A stretch of DNA of 64,000 nt from the NCBI RefSeq assembly GCF_024979255.1, contig NZ_JANLCN010000002.1, forward strand, positions 372,001 through 436,000. The letters run 5' to 3'. Below, one piece after another: positions 55,660 through 64,000 of the stretch. The position numbers were made by a program, and so were the translations under genes. The stretch is from Herbiconiux moechotypicola. GTDB lineage: Bacteria > Actinomycetota > Actinomycetes > Actinomycetales > Microbacteriaceae. The notes beneath the pieces are model-generated. The model saw nothing but the letters and a program-made list of their open reading frames with translations. It was not told where the DNA came from and did not search any database. Each line of letters begins with the position of its first letter. The stretch's first letter is position 1.

Positions 55660-56829
55660 GTGACGAGGGAGGAACCGCCGAAGCCCGAGGCCGATCGACC
55701 TTCGACGCGCGCCGACCGCCGTGCCCGCCTCGAACGCCGCCTCGCCGAGCGCTTCGACGAGCCCATCACCAAGATCACCGAGCTCACTCAGGGCACTCTC
55801 GCCCTCTTCCCCACCCGGGTGTGGCGCCGCTTTTTGGCCGGCAACGGCTTCCTGCTCTCGTCGGGCATGAGCTACCAGGCGTTGTTCGCCGTGTTCGCCG
55901 CCGTCTACGTGCTGTTCGCGGTGGCGGGCATCTGGCTGATCGGGTCGCCCGCCACGATGGACGCCCTCATCGACCTCATCAACACCTATGTGCCCGGGCT
56001 CATCGGCGACAGCGGCGTCATCCACGAAGCCGATCTGCGTACCATCGCCACCTCGAGCGCCTCGGTGCTCACCATCACGGGTGTCTCGGCCATCGTGGTC
56101 CTCATCTGGACGGCGATCGGCTGGATCACCTACTCCCGCATCGCCGTGCGCGCCATCTTCGGCGTGCCCAAGGACCCGCGCTCGTACGTCCTCCTCAAGG
56201 CGCGCGACTTCGTGGTGTCGGTGCTCATCGGGGTCGCGCTCTTCGCGGCGGCGGTGCTGAGCGTGGTGAGCACGGCGGCGATCGACTGGCTCTACTCGAT
56301 GCTGCCCGGTGTGTTCGGCGACTGGTCGTCGGGGTTCGTGACCTTCGTCGGCCTCGTTCTCGTGTACCTCATCGACACGGTCGCGCTGATGGTGCTGTTC
56401 CGCGTGCTCGCGAACGCGCGGTTGACGGTGCGCCGGATGCTCGCGGGCACGCTCCTGGGGGGCGGTGCGTTGCTGGTGCTGCAGGTGCTCGGCAGCACGC
56501 TGCTCGGTGGGGCATCACGCAATCCCCTGCTGTCGACGTTCGTGGTGTTCATCGCGATGCTGCTGTGGTTCCGGTTGACGAGCGTGGTCACGCTGGTGTC
56601 GGCGTCGTGGATCGCGGTGGCGGCGGAGGACCGCGGGGAGCTGCTCTACGAGCCGACGGCGGCCGAGAAGGCGGCGCTCGAGCAGGAGGCCCTCGTGATC
56701 GCGGCCGAGGTGAGGCTGCGCGAGGCCACGGCCGAGCTGGAGGGGGCGTCGTGGTGGCGCCGGCCGGCGGCGAAGTGGCGGCGGGATGCGGCGGCCGAGG
56801 AGCTGCGCACGCTGGCGGAGCGGTCGTAG
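55660..56829 (+). CDS. YihY/BrkB-family membrane protein
   Basis: A 389-aa membrane protein with GTG start and six to seven helices in the YihY/BrkB (formerly RNase BN) fold: FLLSSGMSYQALFAVFAAVY, VLTITGVSAIVVLIWTAIGW, GTLLGGGALLVLQVLGSTLL. The C-terminal 80 residues are a charged cytosolic helix (AAEKAALEQEALVIAAEVRL). Function in the family is not settled; transport or envelope roles are proposed. Confidence 0.88.
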   Translation: MTREEPPKPEADRPSTRADRRARLERRLAERFDEPITKITELTQGTLALFPTRVWRRFLAGNGFLLSSGMSYQALFAVFAAVYVLFAVAGIWLIGSPATMDALIDLINTYVPGLIGDSGVIHEADLRTIATSSASVLTITGVSAIVVLIWTAIGWITYSRIAVRAIFGVPKDPRSYVLLKARDFVVSVLIGVALFAAAVLSVVSTAAIDWLYSMLPGVFGDWSSGFVTFVGLVLVYLIDTVALMVLFRVLANARLTVRRMLAGTLLGGGALLVLQVLGSTLLGGASRNPLLSTFVVFIAMLLWFRLTSVVTLVSASWIAVAAEDRGELLYEPTAAEKAALEQEALVIAAEVRLREATAELEGASWWRRPAAKWRRDAAAEELRTLAERS

Positions 56830-56860
56830 CGGGTGGTGACGGATGCGCGAGGATGGCTGC

Positions 56861-57721
56861 ATGATCGGAATCACGGGTGCCTCGGGTGCTGTCGGCGGGC
56901 GGGTGGCGCGGCTGCTCGCCGAAGCCGGGCATGAGCTTCGGCTGATCGTGCGCGATGCCGGGCGGGCTCCGGCGCTGCCCGGGGCGGCGGTCGCCGTGGG
57001 GTCGTACGGAGACCGTGCCGCCATGGAGCGGGCCCTGGTGGGCGTCGATCTCCTGTTCCTCGTGTCGGGTGCTGAGAGCGCCGACCGTCTGGAGCAGCAC
57101 CGCACCGTCATCGAGGCCGCGCGCGCTGCCGGTGTCGAGCACGTCGTCTACACCTCGTTCGCGGGGGCTGCCCCCGATGCCACGTTCACCCTCGCCCGCG
57201 ACCACTTCGCCACCGAGCAGATGCTCCGCGAGTCCGGCGTCGGCTTCACGTTCCTGCGCGACAACTTCTACGCCGACTTCCTCCCCCTGCTCGCGGGCGA
57301 GGACGGCGTCATCCGCGGCCCCGCCGGCACCGGCCGCGTCGCGGCGGTCGCCCGCGCCGACGTCGCCGACTCGGCGGTCGCCGTTCTCCGCTCGCTCGCC
57401 GCCGCGGAGTCTGCCGAGACCTCGCCGCACCTCGGCGCCACCTACGAGCTCACCGGGCCCGAGGCTCTCACGCTCGCCGGGGTCGCCGCCATACTCACGG
57501 CCGAGTGGGGCCGCGGTCCCATCCGCTTCCACGACGAGACGGTCGCCGAGGCCTACGCGTCCCGCGCCATCTACGAAGCACCCCGCTGGCAGCTCGACGC
57601 CTGGGTCAGCACCTACACCGCCATCGCCGCCGGCGAGCTCGCCCGCATCACCCCCGACGTCGAGCACCTCACCGGTCACCCGCCCCGCACCCTCTCCTCC
57701 CTCCTTGCCCCCACCCCCTGA
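56861..57721 (+). CDS. NmrA-type NAD(P)H-binding oxidoreductase (QOR2-like)
   Basis: A 286-aa atypical SDR with the NmrA-type nucleotide motif IGITGASGAVGGRVARLLAE and FTFLRDNFYADFLPLLAG, as in the E. coli QorB group of quinone reductases and redox sensors. No Tyr-x-x-x-Lys catalytic pair is evident. The ATG at 56861 matches the family N-terminus; the in-frame upstream start adds six residues only. It is followed 63 bases later by pyrE. Confidence 0.85.
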   Translation: MIGITGASGAVGGRVARLLAEAGHELRLIVRDAGRAPALPGAAVAVGSYGDRAAMERALVGVDLLFLVSGAESADRLEQHRTVIEAARAAGVEHVVYTSFAGAAPDATFTLARDHFATEQMLRESGVGFTFLRDNFYADFLPLLAGEDGVIRGPAGTGRVAAVARADVADSAVAVLRSLAAAESAETSPHLGATYELTGPEALTLAGVAAILTAEWGRGPIRFHDETVAEAYASRAIYEAPRWQLDAWVSTYTAIAAGELARITPDVEHLTGHPPRTLSSLLAPTP

Positions 57722-57784
57722 ATCGGCGCGGGCACCCATCGCCCCGAGCAGTCATCCGCAGCTCCTCGCCCGTAGACTGGCCCT

Positions 57785-58333
57785 GTGAGTGATGCGCGCA
57801 GCCAGTTGATCGAGTACATCAAGTCCGACGCCGTGTTCCACGGCGACTTCACCCTCACCAGCGGCAAGAAGGCGAGCTACTACGTCGACCTGCGCAAGGT
57901 CTCCCTCGACCACCGTGTGGCCCCGCTCATCGGCCAGGTGATGCTCGATCTCATCGCCGACATCCACGACGTCTCCGCCGTCGGCGGCCTCACCATGGGC
58001 GCCGACCCCATCGCGTCGGCCGTCCTGCACCAGGGCGCCGCCCGCGGTCTCGGCTACGACGCCTTCGTCGTGCGCAAAGAGCCGAAAGACCACGGTCGCG
58101 GCCGTCAGGTCGAGGGTCCGGACGTCGCGGGCAAGCGCGTCATCGTGCTCGAAGACACCTCCACCACCGGCGGCTCCCCGCTGGCCGCGATCGCCGCGCT
58201 CGAGAAGGCCGGCGCGATCATCGCCGGCGTGGCCGTGGTCGTCGACCGCAACACCGGTGCCGGGGCCCGCATCGAAGAGGCCGGCTACCCCTACCACTAC
58301 GCCATCGGGTTGTCCGACCTGGGGCTCGAGTAG
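57785..58333 (+). CDS. pyrE: Orotate phosphoribosyltransferase
   Basis: PyrE makes orotidine monophosphate from orotate and PRPP in pyrimidine synthesis. The 182-aa protein shows FHGDFTLTSGKKASYYVDLR at the N-terminus, the flexible loop RKEPKDHGRG and the PRPP-binding motif VIVLEDTSTTGGSPL. The GTG at 57785 gives the usual length. It is separated from other pyr genes. Confidence 0.95.
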   Translation: MSDARSQLIEYIKSDAVFHGDFTLTSGKKASYYVDLRKVSLDHRVAPLIGQVMLDLIADIHDVSAVGGLTMGADPIASAVLHQGAARGLGYDAFVVRKEPKDHGRGRQVEGPDVAGKRVIVLEDTSTTGGSPLAAIAALEKAGAIIAGVAVVVDRNTGAGARIEEAGYPYHYAIGLSDLGLE

Positions 58334-58343
58334 CGAACAAGCA

Positions 58344-59387
58344 ATGACAGGCCCGCACGACGACCCGCCCGCCGACCCGGCGGAGCCCGGTCGAGGCGGC
58401 CGCCACGCGTCGGTCGACGACGCCCGTCTGCATGAGGGCGAGCGCCTGGTCGCACCACCCACCCCTCCGACGCCGCCCGACGGGATGCAGAGCGTCGACG
58501 CCGCGAATGACCCCGCTGGCCTCACCGCACAGCCTGGGTCGAGCGCCACCCCGGGATCGGCCGCCCGAGCGGCGCCGGCCCCACCGCCGGAGTCCTCGTC
58601 TCCGCCGTCCATGCCCTCCGCGTCGTCCGCACCACCCCCGCCGTCCGACTCCGCCGCGCCCGGTGAGCCACCCGCCTACCCCGTCCTGAACGCGCCCCCC
58701 GCATCCCCCGCAGCCGCCACCCACGTGCCCCGCCACGGCGATCCCGCCTACGTCGGAACCCACCGCCTCCCGCCCGAGCGGATGCGCGCCCGTCGCACCA
58801 CGACGACGATCGCCATCGCCGCGGGAGCGGTCGCGATCGTCCTGATCGCCGGACTCTTCGCGGCCGGGCGGCTGTGGGCAGACACGGGCGGCGGTGCGGC
58901 CGCAGCGGTGTCGCCCACGAGCTCGCCCCCCGCATCCACGCCATCCGCTACCCCCACGCCGACGCCGGCACCTGAACCGACGGTGGGCACCGTCCCCACG
59001 GCCGCGGCCGCTCCCGGACTCCAGCCCTGGACGGCTCTGGCAGGCGGCGAGTGCCTGACCGGCTACACCTCTCCGTTCGCCGAGGAGTTCACCGTCGTCG
59101 ACTGCGCCTCTGAGCACACCGCCCAGCTCGTGGCCACCGGGCTGTTCGCCGGCGATCCCGGCACCACCTACCCCGGCGAAGCCGAACTCGCCTCCCGCAT
59201 GAACCTCCTCTGCACCGACCCGGCAGTCCTCGACCGCGCGGCGGCGGCCGCGATCGCCGACCTGCAGTGGCAACCCGCCTACCCCCTGGAGGCGGCGTGG
59301 AACGACGGTGACCGGCGCTGGTTCTGCTTCTTCAGCAGCAACTCGGGTGCGCCGCTGCCGGTCTCGCTGGTCCCGGCCGTCGGCTGA
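58344..59387 (+). CDS. Membrane protein with extracellular septum-formation-like domain
   Basis: A 347-aa single-pass protein. The first 150 residues are Pro/Ala/Ser-rich and likely disordered in the cytosol; a helix TIAIAAGAVAIVLIAGLFAA spans the membrane. The outside part, residues about 225-347, contains GGECLTGYTSPFAEEFTVVD and four Cys (GGECL, VVDCAS, NLLCTD, RWFCFF), the pattern of the actinobacterial septum-formation (PF13845-like) domain. Starts 10 bases after pyrE. A role at the envelope or division site is inferred from the domain only. Confidence 0.72.
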   Translation: MTGPHDDPPADPAEPGRGGRHASVDDARLHEGERLVAPPTPPTPPDGMQSVDAANDPAGLTAQPGSSATPGSAARAAPAPPPESSSPPSMPSASSAPPPPSDSAAPGEPPAYPVLNAPPASPAAATHVPRHGDPAYVGTHRLPPERMRARRTTTTIAIAAGAVAIVLIAGLFAAGRLWADTGGGAAAAVSPTSSPPASTPSATPTPTPAPEPTVGTVPTAAAAPGLQPWTALAGGECLTGYTSPFAEEFTVVDCASEHTAQLVATGLFAGDPGTTYPGEAELASRMNLLCTDPAVLDRAAAAAIADLQWQPAYPLEAAWNDGDRRWFCFFSSNSGAPLPVSLVPAVG

Positions 59388-59431
59388 GGATTCCTCCATG
59401 AACGTCGGTGGCTCCCGGTAGAGTGACGCAC

Positions 59432-61345
59432 ATGCGGATTCCCCTCAGAGAACGGATGCGCGCCGCGCGCCACATCGCAGGCAGCGTCGCGGTAGGCCTG
59501 GTCGCCGCGCTCGGCGCCGTCGGGTTCGTCGCCGGTTCGGCGGCTCCGGCGTCCGCGGCGCCCGCCTCTGCCATCGAAGCAGCGGGAGCCATCGTCACCA
59601 CCGACGTCGACGACTTCCGCTTCTCGTCGTTCGACGCGGTCTACCAGCTCGGCATCGACTCGGAGGGCCACTCCACTCTCTCCACCACCGAGACCTTCGT
59701 GGCCCAGTTCCCCGAGGCCGACCAGAACCGCGGCATCCGACGAGCCATCCCGCTCGACTATCAGGGCCATCCCACCGATCTCACCCTGGTCTCGGTGACG
59801 GATGCCCAGGGCGTCCCGCGCGAGTACGAGACCGAGACCGACGACGAGAACCTCCTCGTCACGATCGCGGGCGACGACTACGTGCACGGCCAGCAGAGCT
59901 ACGTGCTCACCTACACCCAGCGCGATGTCACCGGCTACTTCGCCGACACCGACGACGACGAGTTCTACTGGGACACCAACGGTACGCTCTGGCGACAGCC
60001 CTTCGACCAGCACACCACGACGGTCGTCGTCGCGCCCGAGCTGGTCTGGGCGCTCACGGGAGACACGGCGTGTTTCGTCGGCGCGTCCGGCTCGACCACC
60101 GCGTGCGAGATCACGCGCACCGACGAGGCGGAGGGCGACGAGGGCGGGGGTGCCGTGTTCCGCACGGCGGAGTCGGGGCTCGAGGCGGGCGACAACGTCA
60201 CCGTCGGAATCGCCTTCGCACCGCACACCTTCACCGAGCGCGACATGACCTACTTCTCCCTCGGGAGCAGCTGGGTGCAGGCGATCTCGGTGGGCCTGGC
60301 GCTCGTCGTGGCCGTGCTCGCCCTGCTGTACAGGTTGAGCGCGCTGAGAGACGCGAAGGGGAGGCCGGTCGTGGTGGCCGAGTACACCCCGCCGCCCGGC
60401 GCCGACCTGCTCATCGCCTCGGCGGTCATGAAGCGCACCACGCGCGCGGCGGCGTCGTCGTTCGTGGATTTCGCCGTGCGCCACAAGGTGCAGATCGTGG
60501 AGCAGAACGAGGGCGGCGGACTCTTCTCGAAGGCGCCTTCATTCTGGTTGCGGCTGCTCACCGCCCAGGGTCTCAACCCGCACGAGCGTTCGCTCGCGGA
60601 GGCGCTGTTCGGTCAGAGCCTCGAGCCCGGCGCGTGGCGGGAGCTCGCGAAGAAAGACACAGCTCTGTCGAAGTCCATCTACAAGGTGGTTCAGGCCACG
60701 AAGAAACGGTCGATCTCGGAGGGCTACTTCTCCACCGGTGTGCGAGCGGTGGGCTCGCTGCTGCTGGCCGCCGTGTTCGTGCTCGGCGTGGTGGGGGTCA
60801 TCGCGGGGGTGGCGTCGGCGGATGCGGGGGTGGGCAGCGGCCTGCCCATCCTGCTGCTGGTCGTGCAGGTGGCCATGGTGCCGTTCGTGTTGGCGGTCGC
60901 CTTCCGGCAGCCCCTGACGGCGAAGGGCGCCGAGCTGCGCGACTACATCCTCGGCATCAAGCTCTACATCGAGTGGGCGGAGGAAGACCGGTTCAAGGCG
61001 CTGCAGAGCCCCGAGGGTGCGCTGCGCACCGGGGTCGATGCGCCCGACTGGGGTCAGGTCGTGAAGCTCTACGAGAAGCTGCTGCCCTACGCTGTGCTGC
61101 TCGACCTCGAGTCGCAGTGGGCCAAGGTGCTCGGCACCTACTACGAGTCGCTCGGCGGCCAGCCCGACTGGTACGGAGGATCGACCACCTTCAACTCGGC
61201 GCTGTTCGCGGCGAGCATGTCGTCGCTCTCGTCGGCGAGCGCATCCGCGTTCTCGGGCAGCTCCACCAGCAGCTCGAGCGGCTTCTCGGGCGGCGGAGGT
61301 TCGTCGGGCGGTGGCGGCGGTGGCGGTGGCGGTGGCGGGGTCTGA
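59432..61345 (+). CDS. DUF2207 membrane protein
   Basis: A 637-aa exported membrane protein. The signal peptide ends near ASAAPASA; the extracellular DUF2207 domain (residues about 45-280) includes VDDFRFSSFDAVYQLGIDSE and RGIRRAIPL, a hallmark. A helix (AISVGLALVVAVLALLYRLS), a cytosolic region and two further helices follow, ending in a Ser-rich stretch and a (Gly)n tail. Function unknown. The ATG at 59432 is chosen for the signal peptide. A small CCCGC/GCGGG hairpin at 61353-61365 may terminate transcription. Confidence 0.85.
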   Translation: MRIPLRERMRAARHIAGSVAVGLVAALGAVGFVAGSAAPASAAPASAIEAAGAIVTTDVDDFRFSSFDAVYQLGIDSEGHSTLSTTETFVAQFPEADQNRGIRRAIPLDYQGHPTDLTLVSVTDAQGVPREYETETDDENLLVTIAGDDYVHGQQSYVLTYTQRDVTGYFADTDDDEFYWDTNGTLWRQPFDQHTTTVVVAPELVWALTGDTACFVGASGSTTACEITRTDEAEGDEGGGAVFRTAESGLEAGDNVTVGIAFAPHTFTERDMTYFSLGSSWVQAISVGLALVVAVLALLYRLSALRDAKGRPVVVAEYTPPPGADLLIASAVMKRTTRAAASSFVDFAVRHKVQIVEQNEGGGLFSKAPSFWLRLLTAQGLNPHERSLAEALFGQSLEPGAWRELAKKDTALSKSIYKVVQATKKRSISEGYFSTGVRAVGSLLLAAVFVLGVVGVIAGVASADAGVGSGLPILLLVVQVAMVPFVLAVAFRQPLTAKGAELRDYILGIKLYIEWAEEDRFKALQSPEGALRTGVDAPDWGQVVKLYEKLLPYAVLLDLESQWAKVLGTYYESLGGQPDWYGGSTTFNSALFAASMSSLSSASASAFSGSSTSSSSGFSGGGGSSGGGGGGGGGGGV

Positions 61346-61503
61346 CGCCCGACCCGCGCTGCGGGCGCACGGGGCGTGGCGTCGGCGCGCTGGGTGACGG
61401 GCCGACCGTCGGCGCCCTGCTCGTCACGGCGAACAGGGCGGGCCACAGGCTTCCACAGGAGCTATGACCCGCCAGGTTCGTCTCAGCGAGGGGCGCGTGG
61501 TCG

Positions 61504-62259
61504 TCAGGCCGCGCCGACGACCGAACCGAGCACCGCGACGCCCGTGACGGCGATCCAGAACAGGGCGATCGCGAGCCAGCCGGCGACGGTGACGTAGCCG
61601 AGGATGAGGCCGGCGAGCGTGATGCCGCGGCCCTCCTCGCCCGTGCGCTTGATCTGGTTGAGGGCGATGTGGCCGGTGATGACCGGCACCACGCCGAACC
61701 CGAGGATGCCGAGCACGAGGGTGATGATCCCGAGCGTGTTCGTGCGCCGCGGAGCCGCGTAGTACTGCGGTGCGGGAGCCGTGGGGGCCGTGGGAGCCGC
61801 GGGCGGCACGGACGCCGCGCCTGGAACCTGAGGGGCTCCGTAAGCCCCGCCGGACGTGGTCCAGTATCCCTGCCCCGCACCGGCCGGCACGCCGTATCCA
61901 CCCGTGGGGACCGCTGCGGGAAGAACCGTCGCGGTGGGTGCGAAGGCGGCCGCCGGCGCGGGCGCGGTGACGGGGGCCGCTGCGAACTGTGTGGCGGCCG
62001 TTGCGAACGGTGCGGCTCCGGGTGTGGCGGCGGCTGTGTAGGTGGCGGCAGGTGTGGGCGTTGCGGTCGCCGCGGTCACGGTGGAGGCGGCCTCGGCGGC
62101 GCTCGCCTCGACAGGGGTGGCATCGGCGACGGCGTCGTCGTGGGCTGCGATGTCGGAGGCGGCGGTGTTGAGGACCGCAGTGTCGGCGGCGGCCGTGTCG
62201 AGGGCGGCCGTGTCGAGGGCGGCCTCGTCGAGGACGGTGGTGTCGGTGTCTTTCGTCAT
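61504..62259 (-). CDS. DUF4190 membrane protein with Ala-rich N-terminus
   Basis: A 251-aa protein: the first 170 residues are low-complexity Ala/Thr/Pro-rich with LDTAA-type repeats, and the C-terminal 80 residues form the two-helix DUF4190 module (NTLGIITLVLGILGFGVVPV, ITGHIALNQIKRTGEEGRGI, then TLAGLILGYVTVAGWLAIAL). Such proteins are common in actinobacteria without known function. The N-terminal repeats reflect a 15-bp tandem repeat in the DNA. Confidence 0.82.
   Translation of the reverse strand: MTKDTDTTVLDEAALDTAALDTAAADTAVLNTAASDIAAHDDAVADATPVEASAAEAASTVTAATATPTPAATYTAAATPGAAPFATAATQFAAAPVTAPAPAAAFAPTATVLPAAVPTGGYGVPAGAGQGYWTTSGGAYGAPQVPGAASVPPAAPTAPTAPAPQYYAAPRRTNTLGIITLVLGILGFGVVPVITGHIALNQIKRTGEEGRGITLAGLILGYVTVAGWLAIALFWIAVTGVAVLGSVVGAA
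62188..62232. repeat. 15-bp tandem repeat, three copies
   Basis: GCGGCCGTGTCGAGG occurs twice exactly (62188-62202, 62203-62217) and a third time with two base changes (62218-62232). On the minus strand it encodes L-D-T-A-A pentapeptides of the DUF4190 protein. Confidence 0.85.
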
Positions 62260-62359
62260 GTCCTCGACGCTACGCGGGCGCCCGGGCCGGGGAGTCCGAC
62301 CCCGGCATCATCGCGTGGTACCGCGGGATGAATCCCCGGTACCACGCGTGCCCCGAGCA

Positions 62360-63619
62360 CTACCCCCAGAACGCGTTGGCGCAGGTCTGCTCGGCCGCGG
62401 TCTGGCCGGTGACGCCCTCGAGCACCTCGGGCGCCGACGTCACGGGCGCATCCGTCGCAGTGGGATCGGCCGGGTCCGTCGTGGTGGTCGGATCCGGCGT
62501 CTCCGTGGTGGGATCGGCGACCACAGTCGAGCCCGTTCCCGTGGAGTCCTCGGCAAGTGTGAAGGGCTGGTCGGCGAGGATCTTCGCGAACAGCGCATCC
62601 GCCGTCGACTGCACCGGCACGACCTTGCCCGGCCAGTCCGCGTCACCCTGGGCAGGGTACTGCACGAACACGATGTTGTTGAGATCGACGTCTTTCATGG
62701 TGAGCGCGAGCGACACCATCGAGTCGAGGCTCGTGAGCGAGGTGGAGAGCTGGATGTTCTGCGCGGCGGCCGAGGCGAGCCCGTACAGCTTCGTGATGTC
62801 GGTGAGCGTGTCGGCGCTCTTCAGCGTGCGCGCCATCGACGAGAGGTACTGCTGCTGCGAGGCGATGCGCGCGAGGTCGCTGCCATCGCCGACGCCGTGA
62901 CGGTTGCGGAGGAACGCGAGGGCCATCTGCCCCTGGATGACGCTGGTGCCGGCCGGGAGATCGAGGCCGGAGTCCGAGTCGAAGATGGGCTCGACGAGGC
63001 ACACGGGCACGCCGCCGACGGCGTTGGTCATCTCGATCACGCCGTTGAACGAGGTCGCCGCGGCGTAGTTGATGTCGAGGCCCGTGAGGCTCTCGATGGT
63101 GGTGTTGACGCACGCCAGACCGCCTCGGCTGAACGCCTCGTTGAGCGGCTGCGCGCTCATGGCATCGTAGGTCTCGCCGGTCTGCGGGTCGGTGCACTCC
63201 GGATGCGCGATGACGAGGTCGCGCGGAAAGCTCACGACCACCGCGTTCTTGTGGTCGGCGGAGACGTGCAGCAGGATGTTGACGTCGTTCAGCGTCGCGT
63301 CGCGCTCACCATAGGTGTCGCCCTGGTTGGGGTCGTTGTCGGTGCCGATGACGAGCAGGTTGAAGCCGCCCTCGAACGCCCCGAGAACCGGAGGGGCCGC
63401 GATCACCTCGCCGCCGGAGATGTCGACGGCGTTCTCGTTGACCTGCTGAGCGAGGTTCGTGATGGCGTAGGCGGCGACACCGCTCACGCTCACCAGCACG
63501 ACGGCGAGCGCCACGGCGAGGCTCTTCACCACGAGGCCGACGGCCGAGGGCGTGTGCAGGCGGCCGTGACGCACGGGGCCTGACGCGTGACGCCTGGGGC
63601 GTGCGTCGATCTCGCTCAA
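62360..63619 (-). CDS. LytR-CpsA-Psr (LCP) family ligase
   Basis: A 419-aa single-pass envelope enzyme that attaches glycopolymers to peptidoglycan. After a cytosolic stretch and a helix (VVKSLAVALAVVLVSVSGVA) comes the LCP domain: LLVIGTDNDP, VVVSFPRDLVI with the catalytic Arg, and LDLPAGTSVIQGQMALAFLR with RNRHG. The C-terminus is a Thr/Pro/Asp-rich tail ending with one Cys (EQTCANAFWG). A TTG at 63619 is chosen as start because GGAGG lies 9 bases upstream; the in-frame GTG at 63664 lacks one. Confidence 0.87.
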   Translation of the reverse strand: MSEIDARPRRHASGPVRHGRLHTPSAVGLVVKSLAVALAVVLVSVSGVAAYAITNLAQQVNENAVDISGGEVIAAPPVLGAFEGGFNLLVIGTDNDPNQGDTYGERDATLNDVNILLHVSADHKNAVVVSFPRDLVIAHPECTDPQTGETYDAMSAQPLNEAFSRGGLACVNTTIESLTGLDINYAAATSFNGVIEMTNAVGGVPVCLVEPIFDSDSGLDLPAGTSVIQGQMALAFLRNRHGVGDGSDLARIASQQQYLSSMARTLKSADTLTDITKLYGLASAAAQNIQLSTSLTSLDSMVSLALTMKDVDLNNIVFVQYPAQGDADWPGKVVPVQSTADALFAKILADQPFTLAEDSTGTGSTVVADPTTETPDPTTTTDPADPTATDAPVTSAPEVLEGVTGQTAAEQTCANAFWG

Positions 63620-63843
63620 ATCAGGAATCCTCCGTGCCGGGCGGTGCGCCCCGGGTCGGCACACCGCTTCGCCGGTCGATACTAGCCGACGCTCATATCA
63701 CGGCACCGAGCACTTTCCCAGCCTCGACACGTGTCTCGGGCCGGCCCACCTCGGGTCTCCCCATCTCGGGCTGGCAGAAATTACACGTACTCAGGCAGTG
63801 CTGCCACTCGTGGCGCGAACGCGATGCTCATAGCGTTGCTGCC

Positions 63844-64000
63844 ATGACCATCGCACTCGTGTTCTTCGTCCTCCTCGCCCTCGCGGGCATCGTCGGCACC
63901 CTCGTCGAGCTGCGTCGCGACGGGCACCGCCGCGTGCCCACCCGCCCGACTGCGGCGACCCGCTCCGAGACACCCGCTGAGCTTGCCGAGCCCTCCGAGC
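63844..64000 (+). CDS. Small membrane protein, partial at right edge
   Basis: An open frame from ATG 63844 runs to the window end (52 residues seen). MTIALVFFVLLALAGIVGTL is a single N-terminal membrane segment, then basic LRRDGHRRVPTRP. The rest is outside, so the family cannot be told. It is divergent from the LCP gene; the 224 bases between them contain no recognisable site beyond repeated CTCGGG. Confidence 0.55.
   Translation, partial: MTIALVFFVLLALAGIVGTLVELRRDGHRRVPTRPTAATRSETPAELAEPSE

Noticed and set aside
51380-55663. A plus-strand open frame of 1427 codons opposite thioredoxin, the APC transporter and exonuclease III.
   Set aside because: It is Arg/His/Glu/Gly-rich low-complexity translation antisense to three well-supported genes, a usual effect of high GC.
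63620-63664. GTG start at 63664 for the LCP gene.
   Set aside because: No ribosome site, whereas the TTG at 63619 has GGAGG at 9 bases; the extension is Arg/Pro-rich and not typical.

Overview
The window is a GC-rich actinobacterial chromosome segment. It has a GTG/TTG-tolerant start repertoire, many ATGA/GTGA stop-start overlaps, a dnaK-grpE-dnaJ-hspR heat-shock locus with HspR inverted repeats, an N-domain-less ClpB, an MptB-type mannosyltransferase, LCP and septum-formation proteins and an HpxZ/AtzH-type module. Gene content and a very frequent GGATGCG/CGCATCC oligomer suggest the family Microbacteriaceae; that placement is inference. No rRNA, tRNA, insertion sequence, prophage or CRISPR array was seen.

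Region 1 (1-14.2 kb). A nearly gapless minus-strand run goes from an ABC importer (ATPase, permease) through a 43-aa AtzG-like peptide, an amidase, an AtzH/HpxZ-like protein, a phosphotriesterase-like metallohydrolase, a glutamine-amidotransferase-like protein and a REDY-like protein to a full urease set (UreE, UreF, fused UreAB, UreC, UreG, a second amidase, UreD cut by the left edge). A divergent LacI-type regulator is translationally coupled to a nickel/cobalt transporter. Two near-identical palindromes lie between the divergent promoters. The locus reads as a regulated importer plus amide-hydrolysis pathway that ends in a divergent, nickel-dependent urease whose active-site flap cysteine is glycine.

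Region 2 (14.2-28.9 kb). Membrane-anchored HtrA-like protease, small lipoprotein, dnaK-grpE-dnaJ, a 13-bp-stem terminator, hspR, a family of three small paralogous membrane proteins (the third frameshifted), an RlmG/RsmC-type rRNA methyltransferase, a GT-C mannosyltransferase, clpB with its own HspR site, and a secreted beta-propeller/cell-wall-binding-repeat protein. Three HspR-type repeats (two before dnaK, one before clpB) define a small heat-shock regulon.

Region 3 (28.9-42.7 kb). Nitroreductase, DedA protein, a copper-export unit (His-rich CPH-type P-ATPase plus CsoR with a matching operator), a ClgR/PopR-like HTH regulator with an ssrA-like C-terminus convergent to two clpP-like genes (one has lost its catalytic serine), threonine aldolase, a NatAB-type ABC exporter, a second cell-wall-binding-repeat protein, a NarL-type two-component system and an SDR enzyme.

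Region 4 (42.7-64 kb). A DUF6421-like protein, an acyltransferase-3/SGNH protein with an AEC transporter, a coiled-coil protein, a DUF6328-like membrane protein, two TetR/oxidoreductase pairs with clear operators, thioredoxin, an APC transporter, exonuclease III, a BrkB/YihY protein, an NmrA-type oxidoreductase, pyrE, a septum-formation-domain protein, a DUF2207 protein, a DUF4190 protein, an LCP ligase and the start of a small membrane protein.

No stretch longer than about 300 bases lacks a gene. Assignments rest on reading motifs and lengths; no database search was possible.
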